From assembly GCA_017305665.1 (NCBI GenBank), contig JAFKKH010000014.1:168903-232902 (forward strand): a stretch of 64,000 bases of DNA. The letters run 5' to 3'. Below the pieces are notes generated by a model. That model saw only the letters and a list, made by a program, of their open reading frames with translations. It was not told the origin of the DNA and did not search any database. The stretch is from Hyphomicrobiales bacterium. Its GTDB lineage: Bacteria > Pseudomonadota > Alphaproteobacteria > Rhizobiales > Xanthobacteraceae. Position numbers and translations under genes: made by a program. Below, one piece after another: positions 34,390 through 47,546 of this stretch (positions within the stretch are counted from its first letter, which is position 1; each line of letters starts with the position of its first letter).

Positions 34390-35277
34390 ATGGCGCCCAG
34401 CGTTCGCAAGCTGCATCAGCATTTCGTCGGCGAGGTCTCCGGCATCGACCTGCGCAAGCCGCTGACGCCGGACGAGGCCCGCACCATCGAATCCTGGATG
34501 GACGAATACGCCGTGCTGGTGTTTCACGGCCAGGATATCACCGACGAGCAACAACTCGCCTTTGCCAACAATTTCGGCGAGCGCGAAAACCGCAAGGGCG
34601 GCAACGTCACCCGCAAGGAGGAATATCGCCTGAACTCCGGACTCGCCGACGTTTCAAACCTCGGCAAGGACGGCAAGCCTCTCCCCCGCGACAACCGCAC
34701 CCATCTGTTCAACCTCGGCAACTGCCTGTGGCATTCCGACAGCTCGTTCCGGCCGATCCCGGCGAAATTCTCGCTGCTGTCGGCGCGGGTGGTGAACCCG
34801 AAGGGAGGCAATACCGAATTCGCCGACATGCGCGCGGCCTACGATGCGCTCGATGCCGGCACCAAGGCCGAGATCGCGGACATGATCTGTGAGCACTCCT
34901 TGATGTATTCGCGCGGCGCGCTGGGCATGAGCGATTTCTCCGACGAGGAGAAGGCGATGTTCAAACCGGTGCTGCAGCGGCTGGTGCGCATCCATCCGGT
35001 GCACGGCCGCAAGTCGCTGTACCTGTCGTCCCATGCCGGCGCCATCCATGGCATGAGCGTGCCGGAAGCGCGGCTCTTGCTGCGCGACCTCACCGAACAC
35101 GCGACGCAGCCGGAATTCGTCTACGTCCACAAGTGGACGCTGCATGATCTCGTGATGTGGGACAATCGCCAGACCGTGCATCGCGTGCGGCGCTATGACC
35201 AGTCGCAGCCGCGCGACATGCGCCGCGCTACCGTCGCCGGCACCGAACCCACGGTGCAGCAGCAGGCCGCGGAGTAG
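34390..35277 (+). CDS. TauD/TfdA family Fe(II)/2-oxoglutarate dioxygenase
   Basis: A 295-residue non-heme iron oxygenase. Iron ligands are His115 and Asp117 in LWHSDSSF and His264 in DNRQTVHRV; the following Arg residues bind 2-oxoglutarate. The start LHQHFVGEVSGIDLRKPLTP is typical of the TfdA side of the family, whose members oxidise aryloxyacetates, taurine or similar sulfonates and esters. Substrate here unknown. It lies behind an SDR gene; the two may act in sequence on one compound. Confidence 0.92.
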   Translation: MAPSVRKLHQHFVGEVSGIDLRKPLTPDEARTIESWMDEYAVLVFHGQDITDEQQLAFANNFGERENRKGGNVTRKEEYRLNSGLADVSNLGKDGKPLPRDNRTHLFNLGNCLWHSDSSFRPIPAKFSLLSARVVNPKGGNTEFADMRAAYDALDAGTKAEIADMICEHSLMYSRGALGMSDFSDEEKAMFKPVLQRLVRIHPVHGRKSLYLSSHAGAIHGMSVPEARLLLRDLTEHATQPEFVYVHKWTLHDLVMWDNRQTVHRVRRYDQSQPRDMRRATVAGTEPTVQQQAAE

Positions 35278-35286
35278 GGCAAGGTC

Positions 35287-35640
35287 TCACTCCCCCAACT
35301 GCGCCTTGTAGTCGTCGAGCACACCCTGCACGCGGTAGCAGCTTGCGAGATCGGGTGTGAAGGGGAACCACTTGTTATCGGTGTCGACGTAGACCTGTGA
35401 ATCCTTCTCGCCGCGCGCACGGCCGAACGCCATGTTGGTCTTGTCGGATTTCGTGAGGTAAGGCGCGAGCGTTTTCAGGAGATCGTCGGTCTGCCCTGGC
35501 GTGATCAGGCTCTTGGCCTCGCATTGTAGCGCAGCAGCGAAGAACGAGCCGGCGCTGACGGCGACGTTGCGCGACATCGCCTGCGCCGAAAGCGGCGAGA
35601 TGACGGCCAGCAACACAAATCCCCAACGCACTGCCGTCAC
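35287..35640 (-). CDS. small secreted hypothetical protein
   Basis: A 117-residue protein with signal peptide MTAVRWGFVLLAVISPLSAQ and a mature domain containing two Cys (ALQCEAKSLI and ASCYRVQGV) that may form a disulfide. The order of secondary structure (helical front, QVYVDTDNKWFPF strand, Cys near the end) resembles Rap1a/Tai-like immunity folds, but the likeness is weak. Periplasmic. It is convergent with the TauD gene and separated from gltD by a terminator hairpin. Confidence 0.65.
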   Translation of the reverse strand: MTAVRWGFVLLAVISPLSAQAMSRNVAVSAGSFFAAALQCEAKSLITPGQTDDLLKTLAPYLTKSDKTNMAFGRARGEKDSQVYVDTDNKWFPFTPDLASCYRVQGVLDDYKAQLGE

Positions 35641-35739
35641 TGTTCCGCTGTCCCCACCGTCGAGACGACAGTAACGCGACAGGCGCGCCGATCAATTCAC
35701 AGATTGTCTCTGTGCACGATGAGATCGATTGCATTGCCA

Positions 35740-35771
35740 TAAACGAAAATGCCCGGCACGAGCCGGGCATG
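35740..35771 (-). terminator. intrinsic terminator of gltBD
   Basis: On the minus strand the palindrome ATGCCCGGC-TCGT-GCCGGGCAT is followed by TTTTCGTTTATGG, 22 bp after the gltD stop codon. The same palindrome type appears at 20369, so a repeat appears to serve as terminator here. Confidence 0.75.
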
Positions 35772-35791
35772 ACGACGGCAATATTTGCCGC

Positions 35792-37246
35792 TTACCTTGG
35801 CAGGCTTGTGGTTCCCATCAGCGCCTGATCGATGGAACGGGCGCAGAGACGGCCTTCGCGGATCGCCCACACGACTAATGATTGTCCGCGGCGCATGTCG
35901 CCGGCCGAAAACACCTTGGCCAACGAGGTCCGGTAGTCCTGCAGGTTGGCGCGCACGTTGCCGCGCTGGTCGAGGTCGAGGCCGAGCGTCTTCAACAGGC
36001 CTTCGTGCACCGGATGCACGAAACCCATGGCGAGCAGCACGAGATCCGCGTCGAGTTCGAACTCGCTGCTGGCGATCGGCTGGAACTTGTCGTCGACGCG
36101 GACGCAATGCATCTTTTTCACCTGGCCGTCGGCGCCGGAAAACTTCTGCGTCAGCACGGCGAAGTCGCGCTTGGCGCCTTCCGCCTGGCTCGATGACGTG
36201 CGCATCTTGAGCGGCCAGTTCGGCCACGTCAGTCCCTTGTTCTCGTGCTCGGGCGGCGCCGGCATGATTTCGAGCTGCGTCACCGAGAGCGCGCCCTGGC
36301 GGAACGACGTGCCGATGCAGTCGGAGCCGGTGTCGCCGCCGCCGATCACGACCACATGCTTGCCGCCGGCCAGGATGTCTGGCGCATCGAACTTTTCGTT
36401 GCCGACGCGGCGGTTCTGCTGCGGCAGGAAGTCCATGGCGTAGTGAATGCCCTTGAGGTCGCGGCCGGGAATCGGCAGGTCGCGCGGCGCTTCGGAGCCG
36501 CCGGTCAACGCGACGGCGTCATACTCCTTCACAAGCTGTTGCGGATCGATCGCGCCTGCCGCGCTGCCACCGACCGGTTTGCCGTAGTGGAAGGTGACGC
36601 CCTCGGCTTCCATCTGCTTCACGCGGCGATCGATGATCTGCTTCTCCATCTTGAAGTCGGGAATGCCGTAGCGAAGCAGGCCGCCGGCCTTGGCGTTCTT
36701 CTCGTAGATGTGCACCTCGTGCCCAGCGCGCGCGAGTTGTTGGGCGCAGGCAAGACCCGCGGGACCGGAGCCGACCACGGCGACCTTCCTGCCGGTCTTC
36801 TCGGCAGCGATTTCCGGCGGCAGCCAGCCGTTGTCCCAGGCGCGGTCGACGATCGCGCATTCGATGGTCTTGATGGTGACGGGGTTGTCGTCGATGTTCA
36901 GCGTGCAAGAGGCTTCGCACGGCGCCGGGCAGATGCGGCCGGTAAATTCCGGGAAGTTGTTGGTCGAGTGCAGCGAGCGCGAGGCCTCTTCCCAGTTGCC
37001 CTGATAGACGAGGTCGTTCCAGTCCGGGATCTGGTTGTTGACCGGGCAGCCGGGCGTGCCGGGCTGAGCCGAACCGGTGCCGTGGCAATACGGAATGCCG
37101 CAGTTCATACAGCGCGCGGCCTGATCGCGCGTTTCTTTCTCGGACAGCGGAACCACGAACTCGTTGAAGTTCTTCAAGCGCTCGGCGACCGGCTCGTACT
37201 TGCGGTCGTGCCGTTCGATTTCAAGAAAACCCGTAATCTTTCCCAT
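35792..37246 (-). CDS. gltD: glutamate synthase (NADPH) small subunit
   Basis: A 484-residue flavoprotein that feeds electrons from NADPH to GltB. N-terminal iron-sulfur Cys sets are [12 protein letters not shown] and [12 protein letters not shown]. The FAD site is [20 protein letters not shown] (about 150) and the NADPH site [13 protein letters not shown] (about 290). ATG 37246 ([12 protein letters not shown]) is the conserved start; the frame extends 12 codons further without support. It lies 143 bp behind gltB on the same strand, with a palindromic repeat between. Confidence 0.96.
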   Translation of the reverse strand: MGKITGFLEIERHDRKYEPVAERLKNFNEFVVPLSEKETRDQAARCMNCGIPYCHGTGSAQPGTPGCPVNNQIPDWNDLVYQGNWEEASRSLHSTNNFPEFTGRICPAPCEASCTLNIDDNPVTIKTIECAIVDRAWDNGWLPPEIAAEKTGRKVAVVGSGPAGLACAQQLARAGHEVHIYEKNAKAGGLLRYGIPDFKMEKQIIDRRVKQMEAEGVTFHYGKPVGGSAAGAIDPQQLVKEYDAVALTGGSEAPRDLPIPGRDLKGIHYAMDFLPQQNRRVGNEKFDAPDILAGGKHVVVIGGGDTGSDCIGTSFRQGALSVTQLEIMPAPPEHENKGLTWPNWPLKMRTSSSQAEGAKRDFAVLTQKFSGADGQVKKMHCVRVDDKFQPIASSEFELDADLVLLAMGFVHPVHEGLLKTLGLDLDQRGNVRANLQDYRTSLAKVFSAGDMRRGQSLVVWAIREGRLCARSIDQALMGTTSLPR

Positions 37247-37278
37247 CGGACCTGATGCCCCTGCAGCTTGTCTCATCC

Positions 37279-37374
37279 TCATCCTGAGGAGCGGTATCTT
37301 CGCCGCGTCTCGAAGGATGGTTATTTATCTCCACCCTTCGAGGTCGGCGCTTTGCGCCGGCGCCTCAGGGTGAC
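37279..37374. repeat. palindromic repeat between gltB and gltD
   Basis: Arms CATCCTGAGG...GCCTCAGGGTGAC with inner CTCGAAGGATGG / CCACCCTTCGAG and a hairpin GGCGCTTTGCGCC. It is a diverged relative of the element at 7814-7898 and fills most of the gltB-gltD gap. Confidence 0.75.
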
Positions 37375-37389
37375 GTTGTTGTTTGTGAC

Positions 37390-42162
<4,773 letters not shown>

Positions 42163-42414
42163 CTTAATCCAGTCCTCTTTCTCGGCCGGGACCTGACGTC
42201 CCGAAACGTAATCTGCGTCTTTGGCGCACCTTGGGCGGTCGCGGCACCCCCGATCGACAACCTTGGGGCCACCACTCGCGCGCCGCGAGCCGAAGTTTTA
42301 AGAATTCAAACCTGGCGCCCAACGTCCCCGGTGGACAACTGGCTTGCCATGCCCATAATCGGACGTCAGATGCCCGGATTTGGCGGTAGGCCCATGCCAG
42401 GCCGGCCGTCAAAA

Positions 42415-42437
42415 TTAAGACAGCTTTGCTGTCCTAA
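42415..42437. promoter_or_regulatory. operator-like palindrome 1 upstream of gltB
   Basis: TTAAGACAGC-TTT-GCTGTCCTAA: ten-base arms with one mismatch and a three-base centre. This symmetry is typical of a dimeric regulator site. It is about 255 bp from the gltB start and 250 bp from the start of the rightward gene. Confidence 0.45.
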
Positions 42438-42456
42438 CCATGACACTGCCAAATTT

Positions 42457-42471
42457 TTGTGTATCACACAA
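42457..42471. promoter_or_regulatory. operator-like palindrome 2 upstream of gltB
   Basis: TTGTGT-ATC-ACACAA, a perfect 6-3-6 inverted repeat in an AT-rich patch, 20 bp from palindrome 1. The regulator is not known. Confidence 0.4.
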
Positions 42472-42683
42472 GCGCGCGGGAGTCCCCGATCGCGTGGCAG
42501 TTATGCCCTCATGATGGTCGGTGCGCAGCCGCCCCGGATTTGAAGAAAACACGCCCTGATCCGGCCCAAGGTCCGCCCAATTCAGCCCTGAAATTCCGCT
42601 CGCGCAACGAAGTTGCGCTGGGGCGGTAACGATCCGTTCGGGACAGGGCAGACGGGCAACAGGGTCACAGGAGCAATAAGACA

Positions 42684-43412
42684 ATGAAGCTGTTCACAGG
42701 ATGGCTGGCCCTGCCGGCCGTAGCGGTATTGGCCGCCACCGGTGCGGCTCTCGCCGTCACCAGCGCCCAGGCACAGAGGCTGGCGCCCTACGAGATCGAC
42801 CGGCCTGCGGTCGTCGTCTCCGATCTGGGCGGACCGTATGCGGCAATGCCGCCGGGCCCGGTGCGGGAGTACGGCCCTCGGCTGTTGCCGGCACTCGAGG
42901 TCTACACCGTGGTGCGCGACAGCGGGTTCTCGCCGCTCGGCGTGCCGCGACAGCGCGGTTTCGTCTATACCATCGCGGTCATCAATCGCGACGGCGACGA
43001 TGGGCGACTGGTGATCGACGCGCGGAACGGCCGTATCGTCAGGTTCATACCCGCCTATCTCGCCGGCAATCATGTCAGCGATGACCTCACCGCGACCTAT
43101 GGACCGGTGGGTCCGCCGCCGCGGGTGATCGAAGCGCGCCGCGGCCCGCCGCGCCCGCCTGCGTCGATCCCGCGTCACTACGCCAGCCGCTCGCCATCGT
43201 CGGTGCCGCTGCCCAAGCCGGCGCCTCATGCCGTGGTGGCGCCGAAACATGTGACCGCCACGCCGAAGCCGGTTACGCCGCCGGCGCAGCAATCCGCCTC
43301 GGTGCAGGAGAAGCCGACGGATACGACGCCGGCCACCGCGCCGGCGGAGGCAACGTCCTCGCCAACGATTGAGCCGACCAGGGACATGCCGCCGGTGCAG
43401 GGCTTCAACTGA
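42684..43412 (+). CDS. secreted hypothetical protein with Pro-rich tail
   Basis: A 242-residue protein. Signal peptide MKLFTGWLALPAVAVLAATG with cleavage after AQA. A small folded domain (residues 50-130) holds YTVVRDSGFSPLGVPRQRGF VYTIAVINRDGDDGRLVIDA RNGRIVRFIPAYL, a PepSY-like beta pattern, and the last 110 residues are Pro/Ala/Thr-rich and disordered. Probably periplasmic. Similar proteins occur widely in Bradyrhizobium relatives. A strong bidirectional terminator follows. Confidence 0.75.
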   Translation: MKLFTGWLALPAVAVLAATGAALAVTSAQAQRLAPYEIDRPAVVVSDLGGPYAAMPPGPVREYGPRLLPALEVYTVVRDSGFSPLGVPRQRGFVYTIAVINRDGDDGRLVIDARNGRIVRFIPAYLAGNHVSDDLTATYGPVGPPPRVIEARRGPPRPPASIPRHYASRSPSSVPLPKPAPHAVVAPKHVTATPKPVTPPAQQSASVQEKPTDTTPATAPAEATSSPTIEPTRDMPPVQGFN

Positions 43413-43450
43413 CGGCAGAGTCCCTTCTAACAAGGGCAAGGACAAAAACA

Positions 43451-43480
43451 AAAAGCGCCCCGGGGCACCGGGGCGCTTTT
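43451..43480. terminator. bidirectional intrinsic terminator
   Basis: AAAAGCGCCCCGG...CCGGGGCGCTTTT: an 11-bp GC stem with A-run before and T-run after, placed between the rightward secreted-protein gene and the leftward hsp20 gene. It can end transcription from both sides. Confidence 0.92.
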
Positions 43481-43506
43481 CTACATTGGAGATTTAGCTG
43501 CGCCGA

Positions 43507-43974
43507 TTAGGCGGCGGCTTTCGCGCTCTCGATCACGGGGGCGCCAGACGCGGAGCTCGCGATCGGAATGCTGCGAGGCTTCTTGGCTTCCGGAATCTCG
43601 CGGACGAGATCGACATGGAGCAGGCCGTTCTCGATCGAGGCGTTCTTCACCTGCACGAAGTCGGCAAGCTGAAACACGCGCTCGAAGGCGCGGGCCGCAA
43701 TGCCGCGATACAGCACTTCGGATTTATCCTTGCCGTTCTCGTTGGCGACTTTCTCGCCCTTGATCGTCAGCGTGTTTTCCTTCGCGACGATGGAGAGTTC
43801 GTTCTGGGCGAAGCCGGAAACGGCGACGGAGATGCGATAGTCGTTCTCGCCGGTGCGCTCGATGTTATAGGGCGGGTAGCCCGGCGCATCGCCATTGGCC
43901 TGATCGAGCAAGTTGAAGAGGCGGTCGAAGCCGACGGTGGAACGATAAAACGGGGTGAGGTCGAAAGTACGCAT
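43507..43974 (-). CDS. small heat-shock protein, Hsp20 family
   Basis: A 155-residue chaperone of the IbpA/HspA class that binds unfolding proteins. MRTFDLTPFYRSTVGFDRLF is the class-A type start; the alpha-crystallin domain runs from about 37 to 128 (NIERTGENDYRISVAVSGFA, GERFxx-like YRGIAARAFERVFQLADFVQ, GLLHVDLVREIPE), and an I-x-I-like RSIPIAS lies in the C-terminal extension. GGAGGA seven bases before ATG 43974 sets the start. Transcription and translation both look heat controlled. Confidence 0.94.
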   Translation of the reverse strand: MRTFDLTPFYRSTVGFDRLFNLLDQANGDAPGYPPYNIERTGENDYRISVAVSGFAQNELSIVAKENTLTIKGEKVANENGKDKSEVLYRGIAARAFERVFQLADFVQVKNASIENGLLHVDLVREIPEAKKPRSIPIASSASGAPVIESAKAAA

Positions 43975-44065
43975 AGGGTAGTCCTCCATTGAGCGACTGT
44001 TGATGAACCCGCCCGCCAATCGGGCCGGGCTTTCGTCTGTGTGCAGCCTAGAGAGGCCTGCACGA
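43975..44065 (-). ncRNA. ROSE-type RNA thermometer of hsp20
   Basis: The roughly 90-nt 5' leader folds into three hairpins on the minus strand: GTGCAGGCCT...AGGCTGCAC (44063-44041), CCCGGCCCG..CGGGCGGG-type (44030-44008), and AGTCGCTCAATGGAGGACT (43998-43980). The last contains the U(C/U)GCU motif opposite the ribosome site GGAGG, with a G opposed to G, as in ROSE elements of rhizobial small heat-shock genes. Melting at high temperature would free the ribosome site. Family call is by motif and fold, not by covariance search. Confidence 0.8.
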
Positions 44066-44070
44066 AGGTG

Positions 44071-44098
44071 ATATGGGAGAGCTTCCAGCGCGTTCAAG
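44071..44098 (-). promoter_or_regulatory. sigma32 (RpoH)-like promoter of hsp20
   Basis: On the minus strand CTTGAA (44098-44093) and TCCCATAT (44078-44071) are separated by 14 bases, close to the RpoH consensus CTTGAA / CCCCATNT. The predicted transcript start (about 44064) coincides with the first base of the ROSE hairpin 1. Confidence 0.65.
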
Positions 44099-44169
44099 AG
44101 GGCGGGCTCTCCTGCTTTTTGACGTTCCCGCCCTTGTTTTCGGGGCTTTCCTGCCGGCCCGGTCCACTC

Positions 44170-45114
44170 ATGACGCTCGTTTCGATTCCCGCCAATCCGG
44201 CGCCCGAGGATTACGTCAGCGGCACCATCAAAACGCCCGATGGGGTCGACCTGCGGTTCGCGCGCTGGGCGCCACCGCCGGGACGCAAGGGCACGGTGTG
44301 CGTCTTTACCGGGCGCAGCGAGCAGATCGAAAAGTATTTCGAAACGGTACGCGACCTGCGCGATCGCGGCTTTGCGGTGGCGATGATCGACTGGCGCGGG
44401 CAGGGCCATTCGCAGCGCCAGTTGCAGGACGGGCGCAAGGGTTACGTCCGCCGCTTCTCCGATTACGAAATCGATGTTCAGGCCTTCGTCGAGCAGGTGG
44501 TGATGCCGGATTGTCCACCGCCGCATTTCGCGCTGGCGCATTCGATGGGTGGCGCGGTGCTGATCCGCGTCGCTCATTCCGGCAAGCGCTGGTTCGATCG
44601 CATCGTGCTGTCGGCGCCGATGATCGATCTGCCAGGCAAGCGCACATCGTTTCCCGCGCGCGCGCTGCTGCGAACCATGCGGCTTCTCGGAATGGGTGGG
44701 CGCTACGTGCCGGGCGGTGGCGGCGACCTGACCGGTGCCGCGGACTTCATCAACAATCCCTTCACCTCAGATCCCGTGCGCTTCGCGCGCAACGCCGCGA
44801 TCCTCGACGAAGACCCGACGCTGGGGCTCGCCTCGCCAACGGTGGCGTGGGCGGATTCCGCTTTCAGGGCGATGCATGAATTTCGCGCCCTGAATTATCC
44901 GTCGCAAATCCGCCAGCCGTTGCTGATGATCGCAGCCGGGAGCGACACCATCGTCTCCACCGCTGCGATAGAGGAGTTCACCTATCATCTGCGCGGCGGC
45001 TCGCATCTCGTCATCGCCGGATCGAGGCACGAAATCCTGCAGGAGCAGGATCGCTACCGTACCCAGTTCTGGGCGGCGTTCGATGCTTTTGTGCCGGGCA
45101 CGCCGCTGTTCTGA
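44170..45114 (+). CDS. alpha/beta hydrolase (lysophospholipase-like)
   Basis: A 314-residue serine hydrolase of the Hydrolase_4/PldB group. TVCVFTGRSEQIEKYFETVR and AMIDWRGQGHSQRQLQDGRK are the typical lead motifs; the nucleophile Ser is in FALAHSMGGAVL (G-x-S-x-G variant AHSMGG) and the acid/His in AAGSDTIVS and GSRHEILQE. Likely acts on monoacylglycerol or lysophospholipid. No signal peptide. LysE gene follows 14 bp later; possible operon. Confidence 0.9.
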   Translation: MTLVSIPANPAPEDYVSGTIKTPDGVDLRFARWAPPPGRKGTVCVFTGRSEQIEKYFETVRDLRDRGFAVAMIDWRGQGHSQRQLQDGRKGYVRRFSDYEIDVQAFVEQVVMPDCPPPHFALAHSMGGAVLIRVAHSGKRWFDRIVLSAPMIDLPGKRTSFPARALLRTMRLLGMGGRYVPGGGGDLTGAADFINNPFTSDPVRFARNAAILDEDPTLGLASPTVAWADSAFRAMHEFRALNYPSQIRQPLLMIAAGSDTIVSTAAIEEFTYHLRGGSHLVIAGSRHEILQEQDRYRTQFWAAFDAFVPGTPLF

Positions 45115-45128
45115 CGGTGTAACAAACC

Positions 45129-45761
45129 ATGTTGGGCATTCACGATCTCTGGCTGTTCATCCTGTCCGGGCTTTTGCTCAACATCACGCCCGGACCGGAC
45201 ACCGTCTATATTCTCGGCCGCAGCCTGCAGCTCGGCTGGCGCGGCGGCGCGGCAGCCGCCATCGGAATTGGCTGCGGCTGCCTCGTCCACGTGACCGGTG
45301 CCGCGATCGGGCTGTCGGCGCTGCTCGCGGCGTCATCGACGGCCTTTGCGATCGTCAAGCTGGTCGGCGCGGCGTATCTGTTGTTCGTCGGTGTCCGCAT
45401 GCTGGTATCACGGCCGCAGCCGATCGCTGCGGCGGCTGATAACGACGACATCCCGCTGCGCAAGGTGTTCTGGCAAGGCGTGATGACCAACGCGCTCAAC
45501 CCGAAGGTTGCGCTGTTCTTTCTGGCATTCCTGCCGCAGTTCGTCAGTGCGGACGCGCCGCACAAGGCGCTCGCCTTCGCGCTGCTCGGTGGCATCTTTG
45601 TCGTTAACGGAACGCTCTGGTGCCTCGGGCTCGCAGCCTTCGCTGCGCGCGCGGCGCAACGCATTCGTCAATCCACGCAGGTGCTGCTGTGGATCAACCG
45701 CGCGCTCGGCGGATTGTTCATCTATCTCGGCGTGCGCGTTGCCATGCTCGACGCGCGGTAA
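45129..45761 (+). CDS. LysE family amino-acid exporter
   Basis: A 210-residue inner-membrane protein with six hydrophobic segments. LFILSGLLLNITPGPDTVYI LGRSL carries the LysE/RhtB signature with the NxTPGPD motif, followed by GAAAAIGIGCGCLVHVTGAA and the FWQGVMTNALNPKVALFFLA FLPQF motif. Exports amino acids or homoserine lactone-like compounds; substrate unknown. Close behind the hydrolase gene. Confidence 0.93.
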   Translation: MLGIHDLWLFILSGLLLNITPGPDTVYILGRSLQLGWRGGAAAAIGIGCGCLVHVTGAAIGLSALLAASSTAFAIVKLVGAAYLLFVGVRMLVSRPQPIAAAADNDDIPLRKVFWQGVMTNALNPKVALFFLAFLPQFVSADAPHKALAFALLGGIFVVNGTLWCLGLAAFAARAAQRIRQSTQVLLWINRALGGLFIYLGVRVAMLDAR

Positions 45762-45768
45762 ATCGGTT

Positions 45769-46620
45769 CTATTTCGCGAGCTGTTCCGCCAGGAAATCAT
45801 GCATCGTTGCGTTTGCACGGTGAGTGGCGTCTGCGTCGTATTTGAGCCAGTGGCCGAAATACTTTCGACCGTCCTGCAGCGTTGGAACATCGAAGGCATG
45901 ATAGGCGCCGGGATAAACGGTCAATTGAACCGGCGCGCCGCGGCCCGCACGCAGCCGCATCCAGCGTTCGCAGTTGTCGGCGGGTGTCCAGTCGTCCAGC
46001 GCGCCGATTAGAATGAGGGTGGGGATCGCGAGTTGCCGGCTTGCGATGCTGCACAGCGGATAAAAGGCGACCGCGGCCTTGAAGGCGAGATCGTCGGGGA
46101 TCGCATAGATGTTGACCGAATGGACCGACGCCAGCCCCATCACGGCGACGCCGCCTTGCGACGATCCGACGACGGCGATGCGTTTGGGATCGACGTAAGG
46201 AAGCTTTGAAGCATAGAGTAGCCCGCCCAGTGCATCGGCGATGCGGCGGGTTATTGAGCCTCCGCTGCAGGCTTCCTTGATGCCCCGCGTCGTAAAGCTG
46301 TCGACCGCCAGTGAGACATAGCCCCAGCCGGTCATTAGCTTGGAGATGCGATCGCGATTGCTTGCGCTAAGCCCGGCGCAACTGTGCAGATAGATCACCG
46401 CGGGGAACGGACCGTCGCCGTCGGGCTTCGACAGGTATCCGCTGATGATGTCCGGGCCGGGAGGTTCTGGCTCGCCGCGTTCGCGCGCCTGTTGCTGCTG
46501 GATCTGGGCGACGCGATAGGGTGCACTCTCGAACCTGACCAGTTCCTGAGCGGCCGATGCGCGGCCTGCGTTGCCGATGGCAAACGCGGCCAATACAAGA
46601 AATGTCAACGCGAGGCGCAC
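45769..46620 (-). CDS. dienelactone hydrolase-family protein, exported
   Basis: A 283-residue alpha/beta hydrolase starting at GTG 46620 (MRLALTFLVLAAFAIGNAGR signal peptide, cleaved after ASA). GPFPAVIYLHSCAGLS is the oxyanion strand, VVGSSQGGVAV carries the nucleophile Ser (G-S-S-Q-G-G), and the acid and His are in LIGALDDWTPADNC and GAYHAFDVPTL. Periplasmic hydrolase of unknown substrate. GGGAGGA before the GTG supports the start. Convergent with the LysE gene. Confidence 0.88.
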   Translation of the reverse strand: MRLALTFLVLAAFAIGNAGRASAAQELVRFESAPYRVAQIQQQQARERGEPEPPGPDIISGYLSKPDGDGPFPAVIYLHSCAGLSASNRDRISKLMTGWGYVSLAVDSFTTRGIKEACSGGSITRRIADALGGLLYASKLPYVDPKRIAVVGSSQGGVAVMGLASVHSVNIYAIPDDLAFKAAVAFYPLCSIASRQLAIPTLILIGALDDWTPADNCERWMRLRAGRGAPVQLTVYPGAYHAFDVPTLQDGRKYFGHWLKYDADATHRANATMHDFLAEQLAK

Positions 46621-46655
46621 GCGTGCGTTCCTCCCGGCGGTAATGTCAGCCGAGT

Positions 46656-47435
46656 CTACGACATCATCTTCTCGATGGCGACGCCTGCGAGGTAAACGCC
46701 GAGCAGCAGCATCGCGACCAGGAACCAACGGCGGAAGGTCGCGGCGTCCATGCGCGAGCGCACGGATTGGCCGAACGCCATGCCGGTGAAGGATCCGACC
46801 ATCGCGATCACGCCCGGCACCACGGTCGAGGCATCCATCAGCCCGGCGTGGGTCAGGTTGAACGCCAGCGCGAAGGTCGCGGTGGTGAAAAACACGCCCA
46901 GTGCCTGCACCAGTTCGTCCTTCTCCAGGCCGATGGCCTGCATGAACGGCATCGACGGAATGACCTGGACGCCGGTCGCCGCGGACACCACCCCAGTCAC
47001 CATGCCGACGATGCCGCCGACCCATTTCTCGTGGGGACGTGCGACGGCGAAGCGGACTTGGCGCAGGCCAACGATCGCGTAGATCACCAGCAGGACGCCG
47101 AGGATGATGGTGCCGAAACGGGCATAGGGGCCGGTCATCAGGCCCGCACCGGAGAGAATGCCGATTACGGTGCCGAGCATCAGCGGCCAAAGCCGCCGCA
47201 CGATGTCGCGCAGATACGGTCCTGCGAAGGTCTGCCAGATGTTCGTGATGATCGCCGGCACGATGACGATGGCGAGCGCATGGGCCGGTGGCATCGCGAC
47301 GGCCAGAAGGCCCACGGACACCGTCGGCAGGCCAAGCCCGATCACGCCCTTGATGAAGCCGGCCAGCGTGAACACCGCCGCGGTGATCAGCAGCATGGTG
47401 ACGGACATGGACGATGAGGCGAGGAGAGCGGACAT
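46656..47435 (-). CDS. TauE/SafE family sulfite exporter-like transporter
   Basis: A roughly 260-residue inner-membrane protein with eight hydrophobic segments; the repeats GFIKGVIGLGLPTVSVGLLA and GIVGMVTGVVSAATGVQVIP each carry the TauE G-x-x-x-G-x-G core. Family members export sulfoacetate, sulfite or other organic anions. It is divergent from a LysR gene with a gap of about 110 bp, the usual layout in which the regulator controls the transporter. ATG 47444 or 47408 are alternatives. Confidence 0.9.
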   Translation of the reverse strand: MSALLASSSMSVTMLLITAAVFTLAGFIKGVIGLGLPTVSVGLLAVAMPPAHALAIVIVPAIITNIWQTFAGPYLRDIVRRLWPLMLGTVIGILSGAGLMTGPYARFGTIILGVLLVIYAIVGLRQVRFAVARPHEKWVGGIVGMVTGVVSAATGVQVIPSMPFMQAIGLEKDELVQALGVFFTTATFALAFNLTHAGLMDASTVVPGVIAMVGSFTGMAFGQSVRSRMDAATFRRWFLVAMLLLGVYLAGVAIEKMMS

Positions 47436-47546
47436 GCGCGGCACATTGACCGATTGCGGCTGGGGCTACAATCTGGAGGTTACGGAGCAAGCCTTCGTCT
47501 ATAGCGAAAGCTGGAAGCCGCAAAGCTTGACGCGGGAGAGACAGCC

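Larger units (their letters stand above)
42163..42683. other. 521-bp divergent intergenic region
   Basis: No gene is supported. It must hold the gltB promoter (leftward) and that of the secreted protein (rightward). Two near-perfect operator-like palindromes lie at 42415-42437 and 42457-42471. The remaining sequence, including CCAGGCCGGCC and an AAATTTTTGTGTATC patch, shows nothing else firm. Confidence 0.5.
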
